From the NCBI RefSeq assembly GCF_000152745.1, contig NZ_CH672428.1, positions 2,145,129-2,209,128 of the forward strand: a stretch of 64,000 nucleotides of DNA. The letters are read 5' to 3'. The position numbers and the translations under genes are program-made. This document shows positions 18,128-26,836 of this stretch, piece by piece (within the stretch, counting starts at the first letter, position 1; every line of letters begins with the position of its first letter). Source of the stretch: Oceanicaulis sp. HTCC2633 (GTDB lineage Bacteria; Pseudomonadota; Alphaproteobacteria; Caulobacterales; Maricaulaceae). Below the pieces are notes generated by a model, which was not told where the DNA came from, searched no databases, and saw only the letters and a list, made by a program, of their open reading frames with translations.

Positions 18128-18747
18128 GCGCCGAAGATATCCTCGACCAGCAGTCTGAAGGCATGGGCGCGATGGCTCATGGCGTGTTTGATCGCCGGAT
18201 CCATCTCCGCAAAGGTCAGCTCATGGCCGTCGGGAATGAAGATCGGGTCATAGCCGAAGCCCTTCTCGCCGCGCGGCGGGAAGCTGAGCTGGCCGCGCAC
18301 CTCGCCTTCATAGACGCGGGTCTCGCCATTGGGATGGGCGAGCGCCAGAGCGCAGACGAAGCGGGCGCTGTAATCGGTGGCGTTCCTCGCTTCGAGTTCG
18401 CGGCGCACTTTCTCCATGGCGGCGTGGAAATCGCGCGGCTCTCCGGCCCAGCGCGCGGAATAGATGCCCGGCGCGCCGTCGAGCGCGGTGACTTCCAGCC
18501 CGGAATCGTCGGCCAGAGAGACCAGTCCGCAGGCCTCGGCGCCCGCGCGCGCCTTCAAAAGCGCATTGCCGGTGAAAGTTTTTTCAGTCTCCTCAGGCTC
18601 TGGAAGACCCAGGGATTCCGCCCCTTCGGCAGCCAGCCCATAGGGGGCGATCAGCTCGGCTATCTCTTTGATTTTGCCTTTGTTATGGCTCGCAATCGCC
18701 CATTTGGGGGCTGCTGAAAAGAGGGTCATTTCGGGCTGTCCTGTCAT
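18124..18747 (-). CDS. rdgB: dITP/XTP pyrophosphatase (Ham1/RdgB)
   Basis: Typical RdgB motifs are present: [12 protein letters not shown] near the N-terminus, [19 protein letters not shown], and [10 protein letters not shown] near the C-terminus. The enzyme hydrolyses non-canonical purine triphosphates such as dITP and XTP before they enter DNA. From the ATG at 18747 it has 207 residues, the usual size. Upstream in-frame codons to 18852 give a charged, non-conserved stretch and are probably leader. The ATG at 18729 is an alternative. The gene overlaps hemW. Its upstream region (18748-18940) is shared with the divergent small membrane peptide gene and contains an AT-rich patch suited to promoters. 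Confidence 0.94.
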   Translation of the reverse strand: MTGQPEMTLFSAAPKWAIASHNKGKIKEIAELIAPYGLAAEGAESLGLPEPEETEKTFTGNALLKARAGAEACGLVSLADDSGLEVTALDGAPGIYSARWAGEPRDFHAAMEKVRRELEARNATDYSARFVCALALAHPNGETRVYEGEVRGQLSFPPRGEKGFGYDPIFIPDGHELTFAEMDPAIKHAMSHRAHAFRLLVEDIFGA

Positions 18748-18940
18748 TGGCGCATATCGCCTTTCGAAAAATTCATATCGATTTTCGATATTTTTTTGTT
18801 GCGAAGCGATAGGGCGTGGTCTACATAGATACTCGTGGCGAGGGGGAAACACCCCGGCCGCACCGAAGACCCCCGGCGCTCAAGGATCGGAACGGCTTCG
18901 GAAACTGGTTGGTCAAACAAGAGACTTAGGAGAGTATGAG

Positions 18941-19057
18941 ATGGTCAGGTCCAAAAACAATGCCGGTCACAGCGCTATCGCGATGGTGATCAATCTGGCT
19001 CTGGTCGCAGGTGTTTTCGCCGGCATGGCCGCAGCGATCACCTCGATGGTCGGCTAA
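18941..19057 (+). CDS. Small single-pass membrane peptide, 38 residues
   Basis: An ATG at 18941 follows a near-ideal ribosome binding site (AGGAGAG at 18928-18934, six bases away). The peptide starts MVRSKNNAGHSAI, has one hydrophobic helix at about 14-36, and ends TSMVG. The charged N-terminus and short C-terminus suggest an N-in membrane peptide. I do not recognise a family. The strong translation signal and clean helix argue that it is real. It lies 109 bases upstream of a DUF2975 membrane protein gene on the same strand; an imperfect inverted repeat separates them. Confidence 0.65.
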   Translation: MVRSKNNAGHSAIAMVINLALVAGVFAGMAAAITSMVG

Positions 19058-19075
19058 TGAAGGTCCGGATCGTAG

Positions 19076-19133
19076 GCCGGGTGAGACGAGACGCGCCGTT
19101 CCTCCCCTTGCGGAAGACGTCTCGCCGCCCGGC
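19076..19133. repeat. Imperfect inverted repeat between small peptide gene and DUF2975 gene
   Basis: GCCGGG at 19076-19081 plus GAGACG at 19083-19088 can pair with CGTCTC at 19118-19123 and CCCGGC at 19128-19133. The decamer TGAAGGTCCG also occurs on both sides, near 19058 and 19134. The structure could be a terminator or attenuator for the small gene, although no T-run follows. Confidence 0.4.
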
Positions 19134-19166
19134 TGAAGGTCCGAATAGCAACGCCCTGGGGGACGC

Positions 19167-19718
19167 ATGAAGACGCTTGGTCAGGGATCGCTGGCCTCAC
19201 TGCTGAAGATCCTCCTCGACATCGTCTATTATCTGCTTTGGGCGGTATTGGGACTGGCCAGTCTCATTATCGTCGTCATTGTGTTTGGCGGTCTGTACCG
19301 CCTTCTGGGCTTTGGCTCGGATCTGCCCGCCAGCATCCGCCAGTTCCTGGCGATGGATGTGGTTCTGGCGCTTCCCCTTGCGATCATGGCGCTGGCCGCG
19401 GTGACCTTCGTGGTCGACCGTCTGCGCCGCATCATGGCGACCCTGATCGCCGGCGATCCGTTTGTGGAAGAGAATTCCAATCATTTGCGCTCGATCGCCA
19501 TCGGCATCGCCGTCTATCAGCTCCTGCATTACGGCGCGCATGGCGTGCTGTCCCTGATGATCACCCTGCTGGGGCGTCCCATCGAGGGCGGAGCGCGCGT
19601 CGTTCCCGAATTCAGCCTGAATCTGGGCGCCTGGTTTGCTGTGCTCGCCATGCTTGTCTTGGCGGAAATTTTCCGCGAAGGCACTCGCATGCGTGAAGAA
19701 CAGAAACTCACGATTTAA
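19167..19718 (+). CDS. DUF2975 family membrane protein
   Basis: The 183-residue protein has four predicted membrane helices (about 14-40, 62-88, 108-130 and 150-170). The cytoplasmic-type segment GDPFVEENSNHLR and the C-terminal motif with AEIFREGTRMREEQKL are characteristic of DUF2975 (YoaS-like). The function of the family is unknown. Members are usually paired with a small Cro/CI-type regulator, and that gene follows 18 bases downstream. The ATG is preceded by GGGGGA. The pair probably forms a small autoregulated unit, by analogy to YoaS/YozG; this is inference. Confidence 0.85.
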   Translation: MKTLGQGSLASLLKILLDIVYYLLWAVLGLASLIIVVIVFGGLYRLLGFGSDLPASIRQFLAMDVVLALPLAIMALAAVTFVVDRLRRIMATLIAGDPFVEENSNHLRSIAIGIAVYQLLHYGAHGVLSLMITLLGRPIEGGARVVPEFSLNLGAWFAVLAMLVLAEIFREGTRMREEQKLTI

Positions 19719-19736
19719 GGGAGCGCGGATCAGTTC

Positions 19737-19967
19737 ATGCCCATTCGCGTCACCCTGGACCGCATGCTGCTCGACCGCCGGATGTCGCTGACCGAGCTGT
19801 GCGACCGCGTCGGCATCACCATGGCCAATCTGTCGATTCTGAAAACCGGAAAAGCCAAGGCCGTCCGGTTCTCGACGCTCGAGGCGCTGTGCCGGGAGCT
19901 CGATTGCCAGCCGGCCGACCTTCTGGTGTTCGAAGAAGGCGATGAGGACGAGGCGGACGACGACTAG
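19737..19967 (+). CDS. Cro/CI-type HTH regulator (YozG-like)
   Basis: The 76-residue protein is almost entirely one helix-turn-helix domain: MSLTELCDRVGITMANLSIL with the recognition helix next, then STLEALCRELDCQPADLL, ending in a strongly acidic tail. This is the small regulator that accompanies DUF2975 membrane proteins. It is translated 18 bases after the DUF2975 stop, so the two are one transcript. The acidic tail (nine Asp/Glu of the last eleven residues) is notable. Targets are unknown. Confidence 0.88.
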   Translation: MPIRVTLDRMLLDRRMSLTELCDRVGITMANLSILKTGKAKAVRFSTLEALCRELDCQPADLLVFEEGDEDEADDD

Positions 19968-19988
19968 GCCGCCCGCCTGACCCCCGAA

Positions 19989-20705
19989 TTACTGACCGAG
20001 CGCCTTGAGCTGGGCCGCGCACAGATCAGAGACGCCCTTGCGGGCGAGCGCGAAGATCTGGTCGAACTGCTCCTGGGTCATCGGCGCGTCTTCCGCCGTG
20101 GCCTGAACCTCGATCACCCCGCCGGTGGAGGTGAGCACGAAATTGGCGTCGGTCTCGGCGACACGATCCTCTTCATACTCAAGATCGAGGACGCAGTCGC
20201 CATTGACGACGCCCGCGGAGACCGCGGCGATCTGGGCGATGACCGGATCGGCCTTGAGAACGTCTTCTTCCATCAGATACGCAACGGCCGCTTTCAGCGC
20301 GAGCCAGGCGCCGGTGATCGCCGCCGTGCGGGTGCCGCCATCGGCCTGCAGCACATCGCAATCGACCACGATCTGGCGCTCGCCGAGCGCCTTGAGATCG
20401 ACGGCGGCGCGCAGCGAGCGACCGATCAGGCGCTGGATTTCCTGGGTGCGGCCGGACGGCTTGCCCGATTGCACTTCACGGCGGGTGCGCTGATGGGTGG
20501 CGCGGGGCAGCATGGAATACTCGCCGGTCACCCAGCCCTTGCCCTGACCGCGCAGCCAGGGCGGCACATTGTCCTCGACGCTGGCCGTGCACAGCACCTT
20601 GGTGTTGCCAAAGCTGATCAGGCACGAGCCCTCGGCATAGGGGGACCAGCCCATTTCAAAGCTAAGCGGACGCAGGGCGTCAGGTTGGCGGCCTTCAGGG
20701 CGCAT
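19989..20705 (-). CDS. rph: Ribonuclease PH
   Basis: The 238-residue protein matches RNase PH throughout: [13 protein letters not shown] at the N-terminus, the phosphate-binding region [15 protein letters not shown], and [18 protein letters not shown] with the metal-binding aspartates. It is a phosphorolytic 3'-5' exoribonuclease that trims tRNA 3' ends. GGAGAA precedes the ATG. The gene is divergent from hrcA, the standard order in alphaproteobacteria, and convergent with the HTH regulator. Confidence 0.96.
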   Translation of the reverse strand: MRPEGRQPDALRPLSFEMGWSPYAEGSCLISFGNTKVLCTASVEDNVPPWLRGQGKGWVTGEYSMLPRATHQRTRREVQSGKPSGRTQEIQRLIGRSLRAAVDLKALGERQIVVDCDVLQADGGTRTAAITGAWLALKAAVAYLMEEDVLKADPVIAQIAAVSAGVVNGDCVLDLEYEEDRVAETDANFVLTSTGGVIEVQATAEDAPMTQEQFDQIFALARKGVSDLCAAQLKALGQ

Positions 20706-20759
20706 GGTGTTCTCCAGGTTCTGATTTGGCTCTTGTGTTAACCGAGCCCGGCATGACGC

Positions 20760-20773
20760 GCAAAGCGCTTTGC
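20760..20773. promoter_or_regulatory. Perfect 14-bp palindrome between rph and hrcA
   Basis: GCAAAGCGCTTTGC is a perfect palindrome in the 122-base divergent region. It does not resemble the CIRCE element. It could be an operator for rph or hrcA, or chance; no other function is visible. Confidence 0.35.
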
Positions 20774-20827
20774 ACCCGATCTTGGCGATTGCGCTCCTGA
20801 AGGGGCGACACTAACTCTTGAGGCGCC

Positions 20828-21895
20828 ATGACCCATTCGACGTCTTCACCCTCAAGCCTGATGGCGCTCGATGAACGCTCCCGCTCGATCTTTCGCGATC
20901 TGGTGGAGACCTATCTCGACACCGGAGAGCCGGTGGGATCTCGCACGCTGTCGAAAACCTCGGGCCTCAACCTGTCGCCCGCCTCGATCCGCAATACGCT
21001 GGCCGACCTGACGGCGGCGGGCCTTCTGGCCTCGCCCCATGTTTCGGCCGGGCGCATGCCCACCCATGCCGGTTTGCGCCTGTTTGTGGACGGGCTGCTG
21101 CAGCTCGGCGATCTTGAAGCCGATGACCGTCACGCCATCGACAGCCGCGTATCCGCTGTGGGCAAGCGTCCCGAGGATGTGTTGACCGAAGCCTCCAATC
21201 TCCTGTCCGGCCTCGCAGGCGGGGCGGGGCTGGTCGCCAGCCCGGCCCATGATGCACCGCTGCGCCATGTGGAATTCGTCAATCTGTCGCCCACCGAAGT
21301 ACTGGCGGTGCTGGTCACCGAGGACGGCAATGTCGAGAATCGCCTGATGCGTCCGCCGCCCGGCCTGCCGCCGGCGGCCCTGATCGAGGCGGGCAATTAC
21401 CTGTCTGCGCGATTGCGCGGACGGACCCTGTCAGAAGCGCTGAGCGCGATCCGCGAGGAAATCTCCGCCAAGCAGGCCCAGCTTGACAGCGCCGCCTCGG
21501 CTCTGGTGGAGGCCGGACTTGCAGACTGGGCGGGGCCCGAACAGCGCACCCTGATCGTGCGCGGCCAGTCACGGCTTCTCGAAAGCGTGGAGGCGGCGGA
21601 GGATCTCGAGCGCATCCGCATGCTCTTTGACGATATCGAGCGACAGGAAGGGCTGTTGTCCCTGCTGGACGAGGCGCGGCAGGCCCAGGGCGTTCGCCTG
21701 TTCATCGGTTCGGAAAACCCCTTGTTTTCGCTCTCGGGCTCGTCGGTGATCGTCGCGCCCTATCGCAATCGGGACAACCAGATCATCGGCGCGATCGGGG
21801 TAATCGGCCCCACGCGTTTGAACTATGCCCGCATCATCCCCATTGTGGATTACACCGCACAACTGGTTGGCCGTCTTCTGGCCAGCCCCCGCTAA
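20828..21895 (+). CDS. hrcA: Heat-inducible transcription repressor HrcA
   Basis: The 355-residue protein starts with a winged-helix domain (ERSRSIFRDLVETYLDTGEP, then SRTLSK and SPASIRNTLADL), followed by a GAF-like domain ending in IGVIGPTRLNYARIIPIVDY. HrcA represses chaperone operons through the CIRCE element and needs GroEL for activity. I saw no CIRCE inverted repeat (TTAGCACTC-N9-GAGTGCTAA) before hrcA, grpE or dnaK in this window, so its target is probably groESL elsewhere. grpE follows 62 bases downstream, the usual order. Confidence 0.96.
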   Translation: MTHSTSSPSSLMALDERSRSIFRDLVETYLDTGEPVGSRTLSKTSGLNLSPASIRNTLADLTAAGLLASPHVSAGRMPTHAGLRLFVDGLLQLGDLEADDRHAIDSRVSAVGKRPEDVLTEASNLLSGLAGGAGLVASPAHDAPLRHVEFVNLSPTEVLAVLVTEDGNVENRLMRPPPGLPPAALIEAGNYLSARLRGRTLSEALSAIREEISAKQAQLDSAASALVEAGLADWAGPEQRTLIVRGQSRLLESVEAAEDLERIRMLFDDIERQEGLLSLLDEARQAQGVRLFIGSENPLFSLSGSSVIVAPYRNRDNQIIGAIGVIGPTRLNYARIIPIVDYTAQLVGRLLASPR

Positions 21896-21957
21896 CACCC
21901 GTCCGGGTGACTCTCCCGGGTTGACGGATAACCCTCTAGCCTTGAATGACCGCACGC

Positions 21958-22575
21958 ATGAGCAACGAAAACCAGACCCCCGAAACCGAAGACGCTGACC
22001 TCAACGCCGAGGAGGCCCAGGCCGCCGAGGTTGAACAAGACGCGCCCGCGAGCGACGAGGCGGACCCGGCTGCAGAAGCCGCCAAGCTGCGAGATCAGCT
22101 GCTGCGCGCGCTGGCGGAGATGGAAAACACCAAGAAGCGCGCCGAGCGCGAGGTGAAGGACACGCGCGCCTACGCCGTCAGCGGCTTCGCCCGCGACATG
22201 CTGGACGTGGCCGACAATCTGTCACGCGCCCTGTCCTCGATCAGCGATGAGGCCAAGGCCCAGGCCGGCGAGGCGCTCCAGACGCTGCTGGAGGGCGTGG
22301 AGATGACCGAGCGTCGTCTGCATTCCACGCTGGAGCGTCATGGCGTGAAGAAGGTCGAGCCCGCCCCCGGCGATCCGCTTGATCCGAACCTGCACCAGGC
22401 CGCCGCACAGATCCCGGCGGATCAGCCCAAGGGCGCGATCGCGCATGTGATGCAGCCGGGCTACAAGATCGGCGATCGCACCCTGCGCGCCGCCATGGTC
22501 GTGGTCAGCGCCGGCCCTGCCGCCCCGCCCGAAAGCGGCGGTGAAACCGGCGGCGGCGTGGACGTCAGCGCCTAG
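21958..22575 (+). CDS. grpE: Nucleotide exchange factor GrpE
   Basis: The product (205 residues) has an acidic N-terminal arm, a long coiled coil (AAKLRDQLLRALAEMENTKK), and the C-terminal beta domain with VEPAPGDPLDPNLHQA and AAMVVVS. GrpE releases ADP from DnaK. Two in-frame ATGs are close (21946 and 21958). I prefer the second because the 18 bases GACCGCACGCATGAGCAA around it also surround the dnaJ start. A short hairpin (CACCC-GTCC-GGGTG) follows the hrcA stop. Confidence 0.95.
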   Translation: MSNENQTPETEDADLNAEEAQAAEVEQDAPASDEADPAAEAAKLRDQLLRALAEMENTKKRAEREVKDTRAYAVSGFARDMLDVADNLSRALSSISDEAKAQAGEALQTLLEGVEMTERRLHSTLERHGVKKVEPAPGDPLDPNLHQAAAQIPADQPKGAIAHVMQPGYKIGDRTLRAAMVVVSAGPAAPPESGGETGGGVDVSA

Positions 22576-22583
22576 GCAGAGCC

Positions 22584-23945
22584 TTAATCCGGCGCGTGTT
22601 CGGCGACGCGGCCCTGGAAATACGGATTTCCGGGCTGCAGGCTGAGCGCGCGCTGCATGCTCACAAGCGCGGCGGCGTCTTCGCCAAGCGCCAGTTGCGC
22701 ATCGGCCAGCGAATCCCAGACATTCGCCGAGTCCGGATAAGTGCTGGCATTCAGGGCGAAGAGCGTCCGCGCCTCGTCCGGAGCTGCTTCCAGTCGGTCA
22801 TAACCCATCGCGTTGATGACGGCTTCGGCCCCGTCAAAGCCATAGCGGGTATCGGGATCATGCCACTCCTGCTCGAACAGGCTGACCAGGACCTGCGCCG
22901 AGCGGTCCTCTGAGTCATAGAGCAGGCTGGCGATATGGGGGCGCGGCGCCTGCCCTGTCAGAAGCGCGCGCATTACCATGTCGGCCACATGAATGGTCAG
23001 TTCGCGATTGCCGACCTGATCCGTGCAGGCCATCACGCCAAGGCCTGCATCGGGGGCGTAGCGCAGATTGGCCCGAGCGCCGCCGCCGCGATGCCCGACG
23101 GTCCGCTCGCCGGCGACATCCTGAAGAATAACGCCGAGCCCGTATCCGTCCTGGACGTAGCGCGGATCCGACAGCAGATCGGCCAGAAAGGCGCGCTCTG
23201 CGATATCGCCAGCGTTCAGGGCCTGAAAGATGCGCGCCATATCGGACGCGGTCGTCAGATAACCGCCCGCCGAGCTGATCATGGGGACCGATTTGGCGCC
23301 GCTCGCCAGCGCCTCCTGAACGGTGTGCGTGGCCCCGGCCGGACCGGTCAGATGCTGATCCATCAGCACCGGCCAGGTCAGACCCAGGCGTGCTTCGGCG
23401 ATCATTTCAGCCACCGCATAACCGCTTTGCTGGTACCGGGAGTGGGCGCCCGGCTCGAAATCGAGCGGCAGGTCCCGGACAATCTCGTAGATTTCGGCAT
23501 TGCCCGCTTCGGGGTCCTCGACAATGTCGCCGAAAGCCTCCCGGTTGACGATCATGGCGAGACCGCTGGTGTGATTGTACAGCCGCCAGAGCGGGATACC
23601 GCGCCAGATGTCGGGGCTCTCCTCAAGCAGCTCGCCCAGAGGCGCATCCAGATCAATCGCGCCATCTTCTACGAGCGAGGCGAGGGTGAAAGCGGACAGG
23701 GCCTTGGTGGCGGAAAACAGTCCGCATCGGGAGTCCTCGGTTGCGGGGCCGTCCTCAAAACGCCCGAAGCCTTCAGACAGGATGACATGATCGTCCTCGA
23801 CCACGCTGACCGCGAGCCCGGAAACGTCATAAGACCGCCGCATGGCCTCGATCTCGGACCTCAAGGCGTTCGCCAGTTCAGGCGGAGGTGACGCAGACGG
23901 TGTGGCGACCAGCAGAGCCAGACTGGTCAGAATATTTGAATACAT
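22584..23945 (-). CDS. Secreted serine beta-lactamase-like hydrolase with C-terminal TPR-like segment
   Basis: The 453-residue protein begins with a short Sec signal (MYSNILTSLALLVATPSASP). A class C beta-lactamase/esterase fold follows. The SxxK motif is Ser78-Ala-Thr-Lys81. The usual YxN motif reads Tyr171-Gln-Gln, so Asn is replaced by Gln. A HRGGG box stands in for KTG/HxG. The last 60 residues (LNASTYPDSANVWDSLADAQ and following) look like a TPR repeat, as in several periplasmic members. It could be a peptidase or esterase; nothing proves beta-lactam hydrolysis. It is convergent with grpE, eight bases apart. Confidence 0.82.
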   Translation of the reverse strand: MYSNILTSLALLVATPSASPPPELANALRSEIEAMRRSYDVSGLAVSVVEDDHVILSEGFGRFEDGPATEDSRCGLFSATKALSAFTLASLVEDGAIDLDAPLGELLEESPDIWRGIPLWRLYNHTSGLAMIVNREAFGDIVEDPEAGNAEIYEIVRDLPLDFEPGAHSRYQQSGYAVAEMIAEARLGLTWPVLMDQHLTGPAGATHTVQEALASGAKSVPMISSAGGYLTTASDMARIFQALNAGDIAERAFLADLLSDPRYVQDGYGLGVILQDVAGERTVGHRGGGARANLRYAPDAGLGVMACTDQVGNRELTIHVADMVMRALLTGQAPRPHIASLLYDSEDRSAQVLVSLFEQEWHDPDTRYGFDGAEAVINAMGYDRLEAAPDEARTLFALNASTYPDSANVWDSLADAQLALGEDAAALVSMQRALSLQPGNPYFQGRVAEHAPD

Positions 23946-24087
23946 GGCGTCCCCCGGAATGAATGATCGGGGAGGACGCTAGGAGCACAGCCTGTGAGTG
24001 CAAGTGAAACTCATTTCATGAGAAGATTGTAATCCAGACGAACTGTGTTTTCCGGCCACGGGGATTGCCCGGCCGGGCCGCATGACA

Positions 24088-24116
24088 AAAAGGGCGGCTC
24101 ATCGAGCCGCCCTTTT
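24088..24116 (-). terminator. Rho-independent terminator of the glycine-zipper lipoprotein gene
   Basis: A perfect 13-bp stem (AAAAGGGCGGCTC and its complement) with a three-base loop (ATC) lies 22 bases past the stop of the minus-strand gene at 24138. Read on the minus strand it runs into TTTTTG. Confidence 0.85.
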
Positions 24117-24137
24117 CTCTCTGGATTTGGCGCAGGC

Positions 24138-24506
24138 CTAGCGACGCGGCGCGCGGGTGCGCGGCTCGCCATTCTGCCAGAATGTCGCGCCAGTCCGGTA
24201 ATCAGTATAGTAGTACCGGTTGGAATACTGGTCATAGACCAGTTCAGAATGGTTCGGATTATTGGCGTTATGGCCGCAACCGCCCGGACGCGAGCAGCCA
24301 TAGGCTGCGCCGGCGGCGGCGCCGACGCCCGCGCCGATCAGCGCGCCGGTCTCGGCGTTGCCCGAGCCCACATTGTTACCGATGACAGCGCCGGCGACGG
24401 CGCCAACGCCGGCGCCGATCCCGGCGCCCTGGACGCCCTGGTTGGTGGCGCAGGCGCTCAGAGCCAGCGGCGCAGCGGCGATCATGGTGATCAGAATCTT
24501 TTTCAT
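24138..24506 (-). CDS. Glycine-zipper outer-membrane lipoprotein
   Basis: The 122-residue protein has a lipoprotein signal with lipobox LSAC (Cys19). A glycine-zipper region (about 28-70) made of GxGxGxG-like repeats (GAGIGAGVGAVAGAVIG, then ALIGAGVGAAAGAAYG) follows, and a Tyr-rich C-terminal segment (YDQYSNRYYYTDYRTG). Glycine zippers form membrane-associated helices; the family includes Rick_17kDa-type surface antigens. The function is unknown. The C-terminal Tyr cluster is unusual in composition. GGGAG lies ahead of the ATG. The gene is monocistronic with its own terminator. Confidence 0.85.
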   Translation of the reverse strand: MKKILITMIAAAPLALSACATNQGVQGAGIGAGVGAVAGAVIGNNVGSGNAETGALIGAGVGAAAGAAYGCSRPGGCGHNANNPNHSELVYDQYSNRYYYTDYRTGATFWQNGEPRTRAPRR

Positions 24507-24617
24507 ACCCAGTCTCCCTTGATGACGCTTTGGCGCGCCTCACAGCAAAAACGCTTAACACCGAAGTTTGTTTCAGACCGAGGCGGAAAAAAGGCCACAG
24601 CGTGAAACTTTGAAAAT

Positions 24618-25307
24618 TTAGTTCCGGACCCGTCTGAGAGTCAGGTTCAATCGTCCCGGACGCCAGTCTTCAGGCAGCAGCGTCGAGCTGCCGGCGAAGA
24701 TCCGGTCCACGCCATGGTGAAACCGGCGGCTCCGGCCGCCCAGCACGACCACATCGCCTGAATTGAGGCGCACAGAGCGCGTCGGACCCTTGCGATCCGG
24801 ACCGCCGAGCCGGAAACGCGCGCTGTCGCCCAGGGACACCGAAACGACGGGCGCGTCCTGCGCATCCTCATCGGCATCCACATGAAGACCCATCCGGGCG
24901 TCCGGCCCGTACCAGTTCACAAGGCAGGCCTGGGGCGGATCGGGCCAGCCCGACACCTCACGCCACAGCTTGAGAAGCGCCTCGGGCATGTCGGGCCAGG
25001 GCGCGCCTGTCACAGGATGGTGTTCCTGATAGCGGTATCCGCCGACCTTGTCGGTCATCCAGCCCAGCGGACCGAGATTGGTCATCTGCACGCTCAGCGG
25101 TTTGCCGGTGCGCGGCATGGCGGGCTGATACAATGGCGATCGCGCGACCCGGTCCAGCACCTCGGCGGCGAGACGCGATTGCGCCTGCCGGTCAAAATGA
25201 CCGCTGAGCAGTCTGAAGCCGTCCGCCGTTTCGATCATGGAGTCATCACACGCTTTCACATAGCCGCCAGCATGGTTCAGCATTATCGTTGAACCCGATA
25301 GGCTCAC
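24618..25307 (-). CDS. alkB: AlkB-like 2-oxoglutarate/Fe(II)-dependent dioxygenase
   Basis: The protein carries the AlkB core: a nucleotide-recognition region with SVQMTNLGPLGW, the iron ligands His and Asp in GLHVDADED, the distal His in FHHGVDRI, and the 2-oxoglutarate-binding Arg residues in GRLNLTLRRVRN. AlkB removes methyl groups from N1-methyladenine and N3-methylcytosine by oxidation. The start is uncertain: the GTG at 25307 gives 229 residues, but the ATG at 25238 (MIETADGFRLL) fits the usual N-terminus better. None of the candidates has a good ribosome binding site. It is not linked to the Ada-like gene 9 kb away. Confidence 0.9.
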   Translation of the reverse strand: MSLSGSTIMLNHAGGYVKACDDSMIETADGFRLLSGHFDRQAQSRLAAEVLDRVARSPLYQPAMPRTGKPLSVQMTNLGPLGWMTDKVGGYRYQEHHPVTGAPWPDMPEALLKLWREVSGWPDPPQACLVNWYGPDARMGLHVDADEDAQDAPVVSVSLGDSARFRLGGPDRKGPTRSVRLNSGDVVVLGGRSRRFHHGVDRIFAGSSTLLPEDWRPGRLNLTLRRVRN

Positions 25308-25331
25308 GACCGCAACTATAGGGGATTAGAT

Positions 25332-26828
25332 ATGGTTCCGTCCTGGGCGCTTGATGTTCTGGGGGTGATGGCGCAGCTCTTCATCCTGCTGGTGGGGCTC
25401 TTTGCCGCCCTGATTGTCCTCATATGGCTGGCTGACCGCACCCAGACCGCCGATGCGGTGCGCCGCAATTATCCGGTCGTCGGGCGGTTCCGGTCGCTCT
25501 TCATCAAGCTCGGCGAGTTCTTCCGCGCCTACATGTTCGCCCTGGATCGCGAGGAAATGCCCTTCAACCGCGCCGAGCGTGAAGCCGTGGCGCGCATGTC
25601 CAGGGGCACGGGCAACATCATACCCTTCGGGTCGACCAAGCTTCTGACCCCGCCCGGAACAGTGCTGTTCGTCAATTGCGCCTATCCGGTGCTGGAACAG
25701 GATGTGGCCGAGACCCAGCCGTGCGAGTTCGGCCCCTATTGCGAAAAGCCGTATCACGCCCGCTCGGTCTTCAATATTTCCGGAATGAGTTATGGCGCTC
25801 TCTCAAAACCCGCCGTGCGGGCGCTGTCGCTGGGCGCGGCGAAGGCGGGAATCTGGATGAATACCGGCGAGGGCGGGCTGAGCCCGATGCATCTGGAAGG
25901 GGGCGGGGACATCGTCTTCCAGATCGGCACGGCCAAGTACGGCGTGCGCGACAAGGCGGGCCTGATGTCGGATGACAAGCTGCGCGAGATCGCCGCTCAC
26001 GAGCAGGTGCGCATGTTCGAGGTCAAGCTCGCCCAGGGCGCCAAGCCGGGCAAGGGCGGCCTGTTGCCCGGCGAGAAGGTGACCCGGGAGATCGCGAAAA
26101 TCCGCGGCATCGAACAGGGGCAGGATTCCATTTCGCCCAACCGCCATCCTGAAATCTTCGACAATGGCTCCTTGCTGGACTTTATCGCCCATGTGCGCAG
26201 CGTCACCGGCAAGCCTGCCGGCATCAAGACGGTGATCGGCGCCTATGGCTGGCTGGAGGAGCTGTGCGACGAGATCTGGGAACGCGGCATCGAGAGCGCG
26301 CCCGATTTCATCACGATCGATTCCGCGGATGGCGGCACCGGGGCTGCGCCCATGCCGTTGATGGACAATGTGGGCCTGACCGTGCGCGAAGCCTTGCCGC
26401 TCGTATGCGACATCCTGATCCGCAAGGGGCTCAAGGACCGCATCCGCCTGATTGTCTCGGGCAAGATGATCACCCCGGCCGGCGTCGCCTGGGCGCTGGC
26501 GGTGGGCGCCGATGCGGTCGTGTCCGCGCGCGGCTTCATGTTCTCGATCGGCTGCATCCAGTCGCTCAAATGCGACAAGAACACCTGCCCGACGGGCGTC
26601 ACCACCCACAAGAAATCGCTCCAGCGCGGGCTCCAGCCCAAAGAAAAGTCGGTGAAGGCCGCGGAATACGCCAAGGCCATGATCAAGGATGTGGAGATGA
26701 TCGCCCATTCCTGCGGCGTGCCCGAACCGCGCGCCCTCAAGCGCAAGCATGTCCGCATCGTCGAGGCGGACGGCCGCACCCGGCCGCTGGACGAGATCAT
26801 GCCCTATCCGCAGGTGGAGAGCCGTTAG
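25332..26828 (+). CDS. Membrane-anchored FMN-binding glutamate synthase family protein
   Basis: The 498-residue protein has one N-terminal membrane helix (about 10-36), then the central FMN domain of glutamate synthase: SGMSYGALSKPAVRALS, GEGGLSPMH, the FMN motif DSADGGTGAAPMPLMDNVG, and a Cys-rich loop with CDKNTCPTG that resembles the iron-sulfur ligand region of GltB. The amidotransferase domain of GltB is absent. Stand-alone FMN/Fe-S members are widespread, and their substrate is generally not known. A small membrane protein gene follows after eight bases and may be a partner. Confidence 0.86.
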   Translation: MVPSWALDVLGVMAQLFILLVGLFAALIVLIWLADRTQTADAVRRNYPVVGRFRSLFIKLGEFFRAYMFALDREEMPFNRAEREAVARMSRGTGNIIPFGSTKLLTPPGTVLFVNCAYPVLEQDVAETQPCEFGPYCEKPYHARSVFNISGMSYGALSKPAVRALSLGAAKAGIWMNTGEGGLSPMHLEGGGDIVFQIGTAKYGVRDKAGLMSDDKLREIAAHEQVRMFEVKLAQGAKPGKGGLLPGEKVTREIAKIRGIEQGQDSISPNRHPEIFDNGSLLDFIAHVRSVTGKPAGIKTVIGAYGWLEELCDEIWERGIESAPDFITIDSADGGTGAAPMPLMDNVGLTVREALPLVCDILIRKGLKDRIRLIVSGKMITPAGVAWALAVGADAVVSARGFMFSIGCIQSLKCDKNTCPTGVTTHKKSLQRGLQPKEKSVKAAEYAKAMIKDVEMIAHSCGVPEPRALKRKHVRIVEADGRTRPLDEIMPYPQVESR

Positions 26829-26836
26829 GTCTCGCC

